64,000 nt of DNA from Mongoliitalea lutea (GTDB lineage Bacteria; Bacteroidota; Bacteroidia; Cytophagales; Cyclobacteriaceae): contig NZ_BMYF01000009.1 in the NCBI RefSeq assembly GCF_014652135.1, forward strand, positions 124,364 to 188,363. Reading direction: 5' to 3'. The position numbers were made by a program, and so were the translations under genes. Of this stretch, positions 54,609 to 64,000 are shown one piece after another. Under the pieces are notes generated by a model. It had not been told where the DNA came from. It saw only the letters and a list, made by a program, of their open reading frames with translations, and made no database searches. How positions within the stretch are numbered: the first letter of the stretch is position 1; each line of letters opens with the position of its first letter.

Positions 54609-57065
54609 TTAAAATTTTTGAAAAAATTTCTTTATTTTTTTCGAATACTTCTTTTTAAAACTAATTTTCTCCTCATCATGATATCCATAAGAATTGTTTC
54701 CATAGCCATAACCGTAGCCATAACCATAGCCATACCCATACTTATATTTATCTACATGAACATCATTTAAGATTCCGTAAATTTTACTAACTCCGCCTTT
54801 TTCAACTAAATTATTTAAAACATCCACATTCCCTTTAGATGAGTACCCTTGTCTAAACACAAAGAAACTAAGGTCCGCATGAGAGAACAGTTGTTTGGTT
54901 TCAGAAACCAATCCCACAGGAGGGCAATCAAGGATGACCACATCATATTCTGCTTTGATTTCTGCCATCATTTCTTTGAATCGATCTTGCAATAACAATT
55001 CAGCCGGATTGGGAGGTATGGGCCCAGATAATATTACATGAAAATTATCGTAACCTGTATTTTTAACTGCCTCACGCCAAGAAAGAGCAGAACTCAAACA
55101 TGTACTGACACCTATATCATTGACCATACCGAAATCCTCTGCAATTTTTGGTTTCCGAAGATCCAATCCTAATAGGATAGTTTTTTTACCCATTAAAGAA
55201 TACACAGATGCAATATTGATAGAAGTAAATGTTTTACCCTCCCCTGATATGCAAGAGGTAAACAATAAAGTCAATTTATCTTGCATCGGAAGAAGATAAG
55301 CAGTATCAGCTCTTAGGCTACGGAATGACTCCGTGACCGTGGAGCGTGGGTTGGTTAATACAGGAATGGCGCTATCTCCTTCATACCTCCCAATTGCACC
55401 AATAAAAGGCACAACCATCTTTTTTTCCAATTCTTTAATATCTTCAATCTTATCATTAAAAAAATCTTTCAGGAAGGTAAATCCAATAGGAATAAAAAAA
55501 CCAACAAGTAACCCAAGCATTAGATTTTTGGATGTCTGAGGAGCAAAAGGAGCATATGAAGCCTTAGCCTTATCTAAAATCATATTTTTGGGCAAATTAG
55601 CAGCTGTAGTAATTTGTGCTTCAGCTCTTTTTTCCAACAAATAAATATAAATATTTTCATTGATAGAGAACTGTCTTTGAATACTAAGCAACTTTCGTTC
55701 AGTTTCGGGCAAGGCATCAATCTCTCTTTCTGCTAACCTCACTTTTGAATTAATTTCAGATAACGCTAATTCCGTATTCCTAATTGCTGCATTCACATTC
55801 TCAATAAGTGTTCTCTTTGTACTTTCTATTTTATTACGAATTTCTCGCATTGCTGGGGCTTGTTCCGCATAATTTGCTGAAAGTCTAACCTTATCAGACT
55901 GCAATTCAGATAAATTTGCCACTAGTGCATTCAACAAGGGGTCAGTAAGCCCAACCACCGAAGGGGCAATTAATTCACTTATTTTATCACTATTCAAATA
56001 GATTTGTAAATTTTGATAGTATTTCAGATTAATATCTATTCTAGATTTTTCTTTTTCCAATTCTTGCAGCCTGGCAAATGCTACCGAACCTTCCTGAGAT
56101 AAATTAAAAATTCTATTTTGAGTTCTGTATGCTTCCAATTTATCTTCCACAAAATTCAAGGAGTCTGTAATTCCTAGTAACTGCTGTTCGATAAACCTGA
56201 TAGTATTTTCAGAAGCTTTATTCTTTTCTCTTAACTCCCGATTTAAATATGTCTCCATTAATTTATTCAGATAATCCTCTCCCAACCTTCGATCAACAGC
56301 AGACATACGTAAACTTAAAATAGTAGAAGAGTTCCCATAAGGCTCAATTTGAACGGAACCTCTATACATGTTGGCTAAAGAATAATTATCAAATAACTTG
56401 AATACTATTTCTTCCTGATCTGACGCATAAATGTTTTCAATTTTTAGTTCAAAATTATCCATGGAAATCAGTTCGCCAAATTCAAAAACACCCTCATTTA
56501 CCTCAACTCTTTCATATCTTGTATTATTAAATGGATTTAATGACTTGAAAAATGATTTAGATTTCTTTTCAAGATACAATTCAAATGAATCAGTTCCAAT
56601 AACCTTTATTTTAAAGAAAACACCCGTAAGTTGGGGTCGCTTCCAATCAACTGAAACTAAAATTGGCACATTACCATAAAGCTGTGTATTCCTGTAAAAT
56701 CCTTCTTTAAAATACGCGACGTTTAAATTCATTCCGGCAACCGTTTCCTCGGCTAAAGAAAATGACCTTAAAATACCAATCTCATTTTGTAAATTAGATC
56801 TGCTTTGATTAAGGGCTGAAGGGTCAAACAAGTCATTTCCCAAAGCAGATTTACTTTCAGTAATTAAAATAGTAGAATCTATACTATAGATTGGGTTTGT
56901 TGTCCGATTATTTATAAAACCATACAATAAGCCTGCTAAACTAAAGACAAGAATATAAGGCCAAATGCCTAAATAGCGAAACAGTATGGATTTTAAATCC
57001 AGTGATTCCGTCGAGAATATGGAAGAAGATGAATTCGTAGAAGATTGACTGTTTTTGGACATCAA
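54609..57065 (-). CDS. wzc: Wzc-like polysaccharide co-polymerase and BY-kinase
   Basis: The 818-residue inner-membrane protein has an N-terminal membrane helix (about 32-50), a long periplasmic Wzz-like and coiled-coil part (about 60-500), a second helix near 510-530 and a cytosolic bacterial tyrosine kinase domain. That domain shows SGEGKTFTSINIASV at Walker A, LLGLDLRKPKIA at Walker A' and VVILDCPPVG at Walker B. The tail has seven Tyr-Gly units in a row, a tyrosine cluster for autophosphorylation, and ends strongly basic. It controls chain length and export with Wza, whose gene lies 4 bases upstream. Confidence 0.95.
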   Translation of the reverse strand: MMSKNSQSSTNSSSSIFSTESLDLKSILFRYLGIWPYILVFSLAGLLYGFINNRTTNPIYSIDSTILITESKSALGNDLFDPSALNQSRSNLQNEIGILRSFSLAEETVAGMNLNVAYFKEGFYRNTQLYGNVPILVSVDWKRPQLTGVFFKIKVIGTDSFELYLEKKSKSFFKSLNPFNNTRYERVEVNEGVFEFGELISMDNFELKIENIYASDQEEIVFKLFDNYSLANMYRGSVQIEPYGNSSTILSLRMSAVDRRLGEDYLNKLMETYLNRELREKNKASENTIRFIEQQLLGITDSLNFVEDKLEAYRTQNRIFNLSQEGSVAFARLQELEKEKSRIDINLKYYQNLQIYLNSDKISELIAPSVVGLTDPLLNALVANLSELQSDKVRLSANYAEQAPAMREIRNKIESTKRTLIENVNAAIRNTELALSEINSKVRLAEREIDALPETERKLLSIQRQFSINENIYIYLLEKRAEAQITTAANLPKNMILDKAKASYAPFAPQTSKNLMLGLLVGFFIPIGFTFLKDFFNDKIEDIKELEKKMVVPFIGAIGRYEGDSAIPVLTNPRSTVTESFRSLRADTAYLLPMQDKLTLLFTSCISGEGKTFTSINIASVYSLMGKKTILLGLDLRKPKIAEDFGMVNDIGVSTCLSSALSWREAVKNTGYDNFHVILSGPIPPNPAELLLQDRFKEMMAEIKAEYDVVILDCPPVGLVSETKQLFSHADLSFFVFRQGYSSKGNVDVLNNLVEKGGVSKIYGILNDVHVDKYKYGYGYGYGYGYGYGNNSYGYHDEEKISFKKKYSKKIKKFFQKF
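54700..54742. repeat. Hexanucleotide repeat coding for Tyr-Gly units in Wzc
   Basis: About seven near-perfect six-base units (TATGGN TATGGN on the coding strand) encode the alternating Tyr-Gly tail. Slippage here would add or remove phosphorylatable Tyr without a frameshift. Confidence 0.75.
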
Positions 57066-57069
57066 TAAA

Positions 57070-57879
57070 TCAATTTAAAATTATAGCTAAAATTAACCCT
57101 ACAGCCGTAAATGTACTTACAAATAAAGAAAGAGATTGCACAGCAGTTTCGCCAGATCCTAGCTCTCTTACCTTCATTGGTTCAGCATAAAGTTGATCAT
57201 TTGGCTGTATAAAGTAAAAAGGAGAACTGATCAAATTCCTATCCCTTAAATTGACTCGATGGATTTTGGAACCATCAGGATATTGTCTTATCAGCATCAA
57301 GTCATCACGCTTGGCTAAATTTGTTAAATCTCCAGCAGTGGCAATTGCTTCTAAAATAGTCAAACGCTCTTGCAGGACTACATATTTACCCGGTGCATTA
57401 AATTGACCAAGTGTTGCAAACCGTATGCCTCCCAATTGAATTTTCACATAAAGATCAGTGGTGACAAATTCCCTGATTTTTTCTTCTATTACAGCTCTTG
57501 CCTCCTCCAATGTCATATTAAGAACACTTATCTGACCCACAATCGGTAAACGCACAAATCCATATTGATCTACGGAGTATCCCGTAAGATAGAATATATC
57601 CCCTGCTCCCATCATTCCACCCATACCCATATTATTCATTTGCTGCAAAGAACTACTAAAGCCACTCTCCAAAAAATCATCTACTGTTTTGATCTCTACG
57701 CGGATGATATCATTAAACTGCAAACGATATTCAGGGATTTCATAAGAAATCAGCTGCTCATCAAAAATTGGTTCTCTATCCGGTAGATTTTGTAGGTAAA
57801 TTAACTTTTTGTTTGAAATACAGGAAGAAAACACCAGTACCAATAAGAAAAACCCTAGGAGAGACTTAATGAAATTCAT
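57070..57879 (-). CDS. wza: Wza-like outer-membrane polysaccharide export lipoprotein
   Basis: The 269-residue protein starts with a lipoprotein signal (FSSCISNKKL with the lipobox Cys at 20) and has the Poly_export domain with YRLQFNDIIRVEIKTVDDF and YSVDQYGFVRLPIVGQI, then a SLBB-like part with YVVLQERLTILEAIATAG. A C-terminal hydrophobic segment (about 250-268) follows, as in many Bacteroidota Wza forms. It sits directly before wzc. Confidence 0.93.
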   Translation of the reverse strand: MNFIKSLLGFFLLVLVFSSCISNKKLIYLQNLPDREPIFDEQLISYEIPEYRLQFNDIIRVEIKTVDDFLESGFSSSLQQMNNMGMGGMMGAGDIFYLTGYSVDQYGFVRLPIVGQISVLNMTLEEARAVIEEKIREFVTTDLYVKIQLGGIRFATLGQFNAPGKYVVLQERLTILEAIATAGDLTNLAKRDDLMLIRQYPDGSKIHRVNLRDRNLISSPFYFIQPNDQLYAEPMKVRELGSGETAVQSLSLFVSTFTAVGLILAIILN

Positions 57880-58228
57880 ATATCTTTAGATAAATGTGGA
57901 TAATCGATAAATTTAGTAATATTTCAATTGAAGACAAATATGCTTGATTTATAAAGCTTCGCCCTTTCAGTCACATCATGACCTAACAAAAATAAACTAT
58001 TTCAAAAACAAATGATGGTCATGCGCAAACAATTACAGGGTTGAATGAAAAAAGACTAACTGATTCCATGAAATAAAACATATCAGAAATCTTATAACCA
58101 ACCAAAACTGTAATTCAGACCATAGTTATCTATGTATTACAAATAAAAATCATACAATAAACCTCAGCATCAGGCCTCACTGTGCCAATCGGTTGACTGT
58201 ATGATTATAGACATTTATGCAAACTCAA
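57880..58228. other. Intergenic region upstream of wza
   Basis: No gene is seen on either strand. The region probably holds the main promoter of the export and glycan genes. A minus-strand TATTTTTG at 57987-57994 fits the TAnnTTTG element, but the -33 box is not at a standard distance. Confidence 0.4.
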
Positions 58229-59539
58229 TCACAATCTGGCATCAACCATTTCTTTAGGAAGTACCCCTTTCACATCATACAAGACCTGATTGGATGACTT
58301 CTCTATTTCCCATGTCTTAAATTCATCATGAGCAACTGCTAAAATAATCGCAGAATACTGGGATAAATTATCTTTGGTTTTTCCATTGATGATCTGTACC
58401 CCATACTCATGCATGACCTCTTTAGGATCTGCCCATGGATCATAGACCTCAACCTTTATATCGTAGGAAACCAATTCATTGTAAATATCAATAACCCGAG
58501 TGTTACGAACATCCGGACAGTTTTCCTTAAAGGTAAACCCTAATATAAGTACCTTGGAATCGATTACTTTCAAATCCTTCCGCATCATCAATTTAATGAC
58601 TTCTGTAGCTACATACTTACCCATAGAGTCATTTAGCCTTCTACCAGCCAAAATAATTTCTGGATGATAGCCAACTTCCTGTGCTTTCTGTGCCAGATAG
58701 AAGGGATCTACCCCAATGCAATGACCTCCAACCAAACCTGGTTTGAATGGAAGGAAGTTCCATTTAGTCCCAGCAGCTTTCAATACCTCTTGGGTATCTA
58801 TCCCCATCAAGTTGAAAATTTTCGAAAGTTCATTTACAAAGGCTATATTGATATCCCTTTGTGAGTTTTCAATTACTTTGGCAGCCTCTGCTACTTTAAT
58901 GGAGGAAGCTTTGTATGTACCAGCAACAATTACTGACTTATACAACTCATCTACGTAATCAGCAATTTCAGGAGTAGAACCCGATGTTACCTTAAGGATC
59001 TTAGTAACCGTATGTTCTTTATCACCTGGATTGATACGTTCTGGAGAATATCCTGCATAGAAATCCTGGTTGAATATCTTCCCTGAAATACGCTCGATAA
59101 TTGGAATACATTCCTCTTCCGTAACACCGGGATAGACAGTTGATTCGTAAATGACGACATCTCCTTGCTTTAAAATACCCGCAATCATTTCGGATGCTTT
59201 GATCATTGGAGTTAATACAGGCCTATTATATTTATCCGTAGGCGTAGGAACTGTCACAATGAAAATATTACATGCAGCAATGGATGCTATATCACAGCTG
59301 ACAAATAGACCTCTATTCTTTTCCGTAACCTTATCAAGACTTTCTTCTAAAACAGTCTGAAGTAATTCATCCTCTACTTCCAATGTCCTGTCTTGACCGT
59401 TTGCTAGTTCATTAACTCTTACAGGATCAATATCAAATCCGATAGTTTGGTATTTTTCAGCGAAGGCTACTGCCAAAGGCAATCCTACGTAACCCAATCC
59501 AATAATTGCAATCTTGGATTCACTTAATGGAGTAATCAT
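58229..59539 (-). CDS. UDP-N-acetylhexosamine 6-dehydrogenase (WbpO/TviB-like)
   Basis: The 436-residue enzyme oxidises a UDP-HexNAc at C6 to the uronic acid. It shows [20 protein letters not shown] at the NAD site, the central helix with [19 protein letters not shown], and [19 protein letters not shown] with the catalytic Cys. The pattern is closest to the UDP-GalNAc/GlcNAc branch (WbpO, TviB) rather than Ugd for glucose. It starts the minus-strand run and would supply a uronate for the polysaccharide. Confidence 0.93.
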   Translation of the reverse strand: MITPLSESKIAIIGLGYVGLPLAVAFAEKYQTIGFDIDPVRVNELANGQDRTLEVEDELLQTVLEESLDKVTEKNRGLFVSCDIASIAACNIFIVTVPTPTDKYNRPVLTPMIKASEMIAGILKQGDVVIYESTVYPGVTEEECIPIIERISGKIFNQDFYAGYSPERINPGDKEHTVTKILKVTSGSTPEIADYVDELYKSVIVAGTYKASSIKVAEAAKVIENSQRDINIAFVNELSKIFNLMGIDTQEVLKAAGTKWNFLPFKPGLVGGHCIGVDPFYLAQKAQEVGYHPEIILAGRRLNDSMGKYVATEVIKLMMRKDLKVIDSKVLILGFTFKENCPDVRNTRVIDIYNELVSYDIKVEVYDPWADPKEVMHEYGVQIINGKTKDNLSQYSAIILAVAHDEFKTWEIEKSSNQVLYDVKGVLPKEMVDARL

Positions 59540-59758
59540 AAAAATTTATAAACCTTTAATTCGTTCTTTTCAATGGTCAAAAATAGTTTAAATTTTGGTG
59601 TTTAAAAATCGTTTTAAAAAACAATCTAAAACTTGATAGAAATTTCATAAAAGATCTGCTAAATATTTCGAATAAATCAAAGACTTAGTATTTTTCGTAG
59701 ATTTCAATTAATATCACTCCATTAATTCTTTAAAAAAATCTAGCCAATCATTGACTAT

Positions 59759-60607
59759 ATGAATAATCAAGCTAAAATTACCGAAAACGAGCTTTTTAAA
59801 CTTGTCATGTTAAGAAAAGTTACACGCATTTTACCTAAAAATATAGGCTATCGATTGGCCCATTATTTTTACAACTTTGAATCTCCTAAAGTCCAAGGAG
59901 TGGACTTAGTGATAGAAACAAATCAAGGAATTAATTGTCTCATCAATACAAAAGACCTCATAGGTTGGACATTATTCTTTTTTGGAGAGTATGAAAAATT
60001 AACAAATAAGATCCTACTTGATTATGTCAAAGAAGGTGATGTGGTTATTGAAGCTGGTGCAAATATTGGAACGGAAACACTCTTGATTTCAAAGCTTGTG
60101 GGGGCAGAAGGTAAGATATTTGCATTTGAACCTTCACCACATGTTTTTGAAAAACTAACATGTAATGTAAAGCTGCATACAATTTATAACAATGTACAAT
60201 TATTTGATTGTGCGTTAGGGGAAGAAGATTCTACCATCACATTTTATGTATTCCCAAAAAAATACCATAACTCAGGAATTGGGGGAAAATACTCTAACTG
60301 GGAAAACACAATACCCATAACAGTCCCTCAATTAAGCTTGGATTCGTGGGCTGCAAAACATCAACCTAATCGAATTGATTTTATTAAAATGGATATCCAA
60401 GGGGCTGAGTTAGACCTCCTGCATGGTTCTTCTAAACTAATAAGTACCTATAGACCAAAAATTTTCTTAGAAGCTCAGGAGAACCAAGCCAAACTATTTG
60501 AATTTCTAACAAATAAATCCTACACAGTTCATCAAATTGCAGACCATGGGCTGGTAAAATTAAGCTCAGCCCCTGATTACGCTTCGGACTGGTTGGCATT
60601 ACCCTAA
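59759..60607 (+). CDS. FkbM-family methyltransferase
   Basis: The 282-residue protein has VIEAGANIGTETLLISKLVG at motif I, IFAFEPSPHVFEKL at motif II and RIDFIKMDIQGAELDLLHG at motif IV, the usual FkbM order. It is on the plus strand, divergent from the dehydrogenase gene with a 219-base gap. It ends at a strong bidirectional terminator. It probably methylates a sugar. Confidence 0.88.
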   Translation: MNNQAKITENELFKLVMLRKVTRILPKNIGYRLAHYFYNFESPKVQGVDLVIETNQGINCLINTKDLIGWTLFFFGEYEKLTNKILLDYVKEGDVVIEAGANIGTETLLISKLVGAEGKIFAFEPSPHVFEKLTCNVKLHTIYNNVQLFDCALGEEDSTITFYVFPKKYHNSGIGGKYSNWENTIPITVPQLSLDSWAAKHQPNRIDFIKMDIQGAELDLLHGSSKLISTYRPKIFLEAQENQAKLFEFLTNKSYTVHQIADHGLVKLSSAPDYASDWLALP

Positions 60608-60610
60608 AAG

Positions 60611-60646
60611 AAAAAACGGATAACTGAAAAGCTATCCGTTTTTTTT
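60611..60646. terminator. Bidirectional Rho-independent terminator
   Basis: AAAAAACGGATA (60611-60622) pairs with TATCCGTTTTTT (60633-60644) around a 10-nt loop, with T runs on both strands. It lies between two convergent genes and can serve both. Confidence 0.9.
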
Positions 60647-60660
60647 CTTTTGAAATCTCC

Positions 60661-63600
60661 CTATTTGATCAACAAAAACACTCCTGACCTTTCAACTTTT
60701 TCTCCTTCTCTTGTTGTAAATATAGCCTTGTACACATAATTCCCATTAGGAACAGGAGAGCCATTCAAGGTCCCGTCCCACCCTTCGGTATTCAATTCAT
60801 TGGTACGGAAAATCAAATCTCCCCATGTATTGAAAATATATAATTCCATGGTTGAAATACCTCTAAATTTAGGTTTGAAAAATTTATTTATACTTCCTAA
60901 AGGAGTGAAAGCATTCGGGAAAATTATCAAATAATCATTAAATACACTCACGACTCTGGTAAACTCCGAGGTACATCCAAAAGCATCAATCACCAATAGC
61001 CTTACGGTATAGGTTCCTGTTTCTGCAAATTGATGTATAGGATTTTGATCTGAACTTGTATTCCCATCACCAAAATCCCAATTCCAAATAACTGCATTTC
61101 CATTTGAAAGATCATTAAACTGTATATCTTCCAAAATTTGGACCTCTGCATTTGGAATTTCAGTACCATTGATATCCACCAAATAATCAAAATTGGCTGT
61201 AAGCAGTTCATCAGTGATAATCACTGATATTCTATTTACCGCCGTCCAGCAGTTTGTACCTCTAAATGAGCTTTGCACATTATAACTACCAGAAGAAGAA
61301 ACTTCATATAAATCATCAATCCTTAAAATATTCCCATTAGGGCTAGTGATGATATAATCAAAAACATTTGGATTAAACCCTTCAATAAATTGGGTCAAAT
61401 CAACAGTCCCCTCTGGGTCACAAACAATAGAAGGATTTGAGACTCTCAAGGTCGGAATTGGGCGTACCGTAATTCTTGCTTCCACTGTTTCCGGCACACA
61501 ACTCGTCCCTTCTATAGATACAAAATAACTATAGGTTGTATTTGAAGCAGGTAGATTTTGTACTGTAAGAGTTAACCCATCCGAGGTATAGGTAGCACCG
61601 TATCTATCAGGAGCAGAGTTAAGTAGTACTGGATCAGTAAGATTTCTGTCGTAATACCAAGTATATCTCACAGCAGGATTAGCAGGAATTAGCTGTGGAC
61701 TTAAAGTTGCTGTTTCACCTACACAAATAACAATATCTTCTACTTCAATCTCAGCGATTGTTTCTCCCATAAAAATGTCTGATATAACTATTTCACAGCT
61801 ATTTGCATCTATTGCCTGTATACTATAGGTTCCACCAGCAATCAGATTCAAAGCAAAATCAACTCCCTGACCTTGACTTGATGTAGAGACTATTTGCCCT
61901 GAAGAAGAAATCAAATTAATTGTGTAAGGGGCTGTTCCACCTGACACACGTCCATTGATACTTCCTGTTGATAAGCCACAAGAAGCCTCCGCTATAGTCA
62001 AATTATCCAATGATACTGGAGCTGAAGGCCCCAAAATCACTACATCCTCTTGTAGTTGATAGCTACACCCAGAAGCTGACAATGCTTCAATGCTATAGGT
62101 ACCTGGTGCCAATCCAGCAATAACTCCATTAGTTACAGTTACCAGAGAACCGTTCAACCTGATTTCAAAAGGTTCTATTAATGCAGAACTAACGGAAATA
62201 CTACCACCATCACCAAAACATAATTCATCTTGCTTAGAAACCGTTATCACAGGGGCTGGCAAGACATTAATTTGTGCTTGCTGAACATCTCCCTCACACA
62301 CACCTGACCCACTTACAGTAACCCACAAATCAACACTTTCTCCTCCCTGAATACCTTCAAGCGAAATTTGTCCATTACTAGCAATTGTAATACTTACCCC
62401 ATTACGTATCTCACCAGATGTCAACAAATTAGTGGAACTAACACTACCCCAATACCAAGCATATATTGCGTTTGAATTGACAGGATTGATGGACGGAGTT
62501 ATAGTTGCCACCTGACCTTCACAAATCTCCACATTTGCAACTGTGATTTCAGTAGGTCCATTTAATATTTCAATTGGACTAGGAGAATTAACCGTACATC
62601 CATTGGCATCAATAATCTGAACCTCATAAACACCTGGAGCTAATTGATCAAACATGTAAGTTCTGTCTGATGTAGTGATACGTCTGATTTCAGTCGATCC
62701 CTCAAACAAAATCACTGTGAACAATTCGGTGCCCCCAGACCAAGAAACCTCAATTTCTCCATCATTAGAACCGCATGCACTATCTTTGGTATCAAAGGTT
62801 TGGAAAACCAATGCTTCTGGCTCCATTATTTCAAGAACTATTGGTTCAGAAACACAACCAAACGCATTTGAAACTTCTACGATATATGTGCCAGGAGAGA
62901 ATCTCTCTAATGCAAGTTGAGTCTCCGTTAAAACCTGTGCGCCATTAATGGTATAAATAAATGAATTATCTCCACCACTCATCAACAAAATCTGACCGTC
63001 ATTAGCACCAAAACAACTAATATCTTGGCTTTGTAAAATAGGATTAGGCGTAGGATATACTTCGAAATCAAAGCGTAACTCTTGACCTGTACAAAGAATC
63101 GTTAAGTAGTAAGTATATGTACCGGGTGAGAGTCCACTAATCTCTAAAGAAAGACTATTTAAATCTTCAGATAAATTATAAGATACCGCAGGATTTGTTG
63201 GGTCGACTCCATCTTCAATAACTCCTTGAAGATTGGGCATTCGAGACCAAACAAAATCAGTTTGAGCTGCACCTGAAACAGTATTTAGCGCAGATAATGT
63301 GATTGATTCTCCCTCGCAGCTATCTTGCAATGGAACAAGTTCATAATTAGGATTAGGTTGTTCGATTATTTCAAATTCAAAAATCTCCTCACAACCCTCT
63401 GCATCAAGGATAATCAAGTAATAGAACCCAGGTAAAAGCCCCTCAATACCGGTTAATGTTCCATTAGATACTAGTGGTCCTGTTGGAGAATCTCTTCTCC
63501 ATTCAAATGAGTAACTACCCCAACCACCTTGCACTTGAATATTGGTAATGCTCCCATTTGCTAATCCACAAGAAGAACGCTCAATGATCACATCATTATT

Positions 63601-64000
63601 GATACCTATTGCGCTCGGAGGACCTAAAATTTCTACTGATGGAAGAATCAACTCACAACTAAAAGTACCCGATGCGTCTCTCACACTCACCTCATAGGTA
63701 CCAGGACTTAAGTTTTCAAAAAGATTTGAACTAACCCAGTTAACTCCATCAAGAGAATACTCCAATGGGGGATTGCCGCCAGAAATGTATAGCACTTCAA
63801 TACTCCCATTATTATCACCAAAACAAATTACAGGTGTGACTACTGTTGTTGCCTCTAATGGTAAACTCACCTCAATCGTACCAACCTGAACAATCGTACA
63901 AAACTGGGGCCCTGATAATTCTAAGTAATACGTATAAACTCCTGCATCTAAATTAAACACATTGAGTTCTCCTGTAACAGGGTCTACCTCATACATCACC
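60661..64000 (-). CDS. T9SS type B cell-surface protein with SprB-like repeats (N-terminus outside the window)
   Basis: The open frame runs off the right edge, leaving 1112 residues or more of the C-terminal part. It contains repeated SprB-like units with blocks such as SCGLSTGSINGRVSGGTAPY and a conserved Gly-Thr-Tyr ending. Near the C-terminus comes a PKD domain with WNWDFGDGNTSSDQNP, and then a gliding-motility-associated domain (type B sorting signal) with IIFPNAFTPLG and WDGTLNGSPVPNGNYVYKA. Such proteins are exported by the type IX system and act as adhesins. No signal peptide is visible because the start is missing. Confidence 0.92.
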   Translation of the reverse strand, partial: VMYEVDPVTGELNVFNLDAGVYTYYLELSGPQFCTIVQVGTIEVSLPLEATTVVTPVICFGDNNGSIEVLYISGGNPPLEYSLDGVNWVSSNLFENLSPGTYEVSVRDASGTFSCELILPSVEILGPPSAIGINNDVIIERSSCGLANGSITNIQVQGGWGSYSFEWRRDSPTGPLVSNGTLTGIEGLLPGFYYLIILDAEGCEEIFEFEIIEQPNPNYELVPLQDSCEGESITLSALNTVSGAAQTDFVWSRMPNLQGVIEDGVDPTNPAVSYNLSEDLNSLSLEISGLSPGTYTYYLTILCTGQELRFDFEVYPTPNPILQSQDISCFGANDGQILLMSGGDNSFIYTINGAQVLTETQLALERFSPGTYIVEVSNAFGCVSEPIVLEIMEPEALVFQTFDTKDSACGSNDGEIEVSWSGGTELFTVILFEGSTEIRRITTSDRTYMFDQLAPGVYEVQIIDANGCTVNSPSPIEILNGPTEITVANVEICEGQVATITPSINPVNSNAIYAWYWGSVSSTNLLTSGEIRNGVSITIASNGQISLEGIQGGESVDLWVTVSGSGVCEGDVQQAQINVLPAPVITVSKQDELCFGDGGSISVSSALIEPFEIRLNGSLVTVTNGVIAGLAPGTYSIEALSASGCSYQLQEDVVILGPSAPVSLDNLTIAEASCGLSTGSINGRVSGGTAPYTINLISSSGQIVSTSSQGQGVDFALNLIAGGTYSIQAIDANSCEIVISDIFMGETIAEIEVEDIVICVGETATLSPQLIPANPAVRYTWYYDRNLTDPVLLNSAPDRYGATYTSDGLTLTVQNLPASNTTYSYFVSIEGTSCVPETVEARITVRPIPTLRVSNPSIVCDPEGTVDLTQFIEGFNPNVFDYIITSPNGNILRIDDLYEVSSSGSYNVQSSFRGTNCWTAVNRISVIITDELLTANFDYLVDINGTEIPNAEVQILEDIQFNDLSNGNAVIWNWDFGDGNTSSDQNPIHQFAETGTYTVRLLVIDAFGCTSEFTRVVSVFNDYLIIFPNAFTPLGSINKFFKPKFRGISTMELYIFNTWGDLIFRTNELNTEGWDGTLNGSPVPNGNYVYKAIFTTREGEKVERSGVFLLIK

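Overview
The window comes from an AT-rich Bacteroidota genome, most likely a gliding Cytophagales-type organism (Cyclobacteriaceae-like). The signs are a type B T9SS / gliding-motility C-terminal domain on a SprB-repeat giant protein at the right edge, a Wzi-type barrel, starts without Shine-Dalgarno sequences, and a TAnnTTTG-type promoter box.

Layout. (1) 1-1156: the 3' part of ribosomal protein L25, with an apparent frameshift in a G6 run, a terminator, a CT-rich repeat and pth. (2) 1157-4444: a membrane nucleotide-sugar dehydratase (CapD/WbpM type) and a WecA-like initiating phosphotransferase. (3) 4549-17029: a lasso-peptide biosynthetic region, nearly all on the minus strand. In transcription order it holds an HPr-kinase-like peptide kinase, a PAPS sulfotransferase, B1 (PqqD-like RRE), B2 (transglutaminase-like leader protease), an array of six short precursor genes plus one decayed precursor embedded in about 300-400 bp intergenic repeats, C (Asn-synthetase-like cyclase), D (ABC exporter), a PF14907-type nucleotidyltransferase and an APS kinase. 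A SET-domain gene sits on the opposite strand next to the array. (4) 17115-59539: a very large surface-polysaccharide locus with 19 glycosyltransferases, Fuc4NAc-type enzymes (WecE/WecD-like), GDP-fucose synthesis (Gmd, Fcl) with a GT10 fucosyltransferase, O-acyltransferases, a WcaF-like acetyltransferase, AsnB, a FkbM methyltransferase, a Wzm/Wzt ABC exporter, Wza, Wzc and Wzi-like proteins, a UDP-HexNAc dehydrogenase, and a Wzy-like polymerase split by a G10 tract. (5) 59759-64000: a second FkbM methyltransferase and a truncated T9SS type B cell-surface protein.

The most interesting part is the lasso region. All six intact precursors share MKKxWxxP at the start, an invariant Gly18 as predicted core residue 1, a Glu at core position 7, 8 or 9 as ring acceptor, and at least one Tyr in the tail. 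Five of six (and the pseudogene) end in Ser. The C-terminal Ser matches a linked HPr-kinase-like gene of the paeninodin kinase type. A sulfotransferase overlaps the kinase gene, and an APS kinase overlaps the nucleotidyltransferase gene at the other end of the cluster. This suggests a locally supplied PAPS pathway and possibly sulfated as well as phosphorylated lasso peptides. That last step is inference.

Two genes (L25 and the polymerase) are broken at G homopolymers. The polymerase break could be phase variation, but the L25 break makes homopolymer miscalling in the assembly an equally serious explanation.
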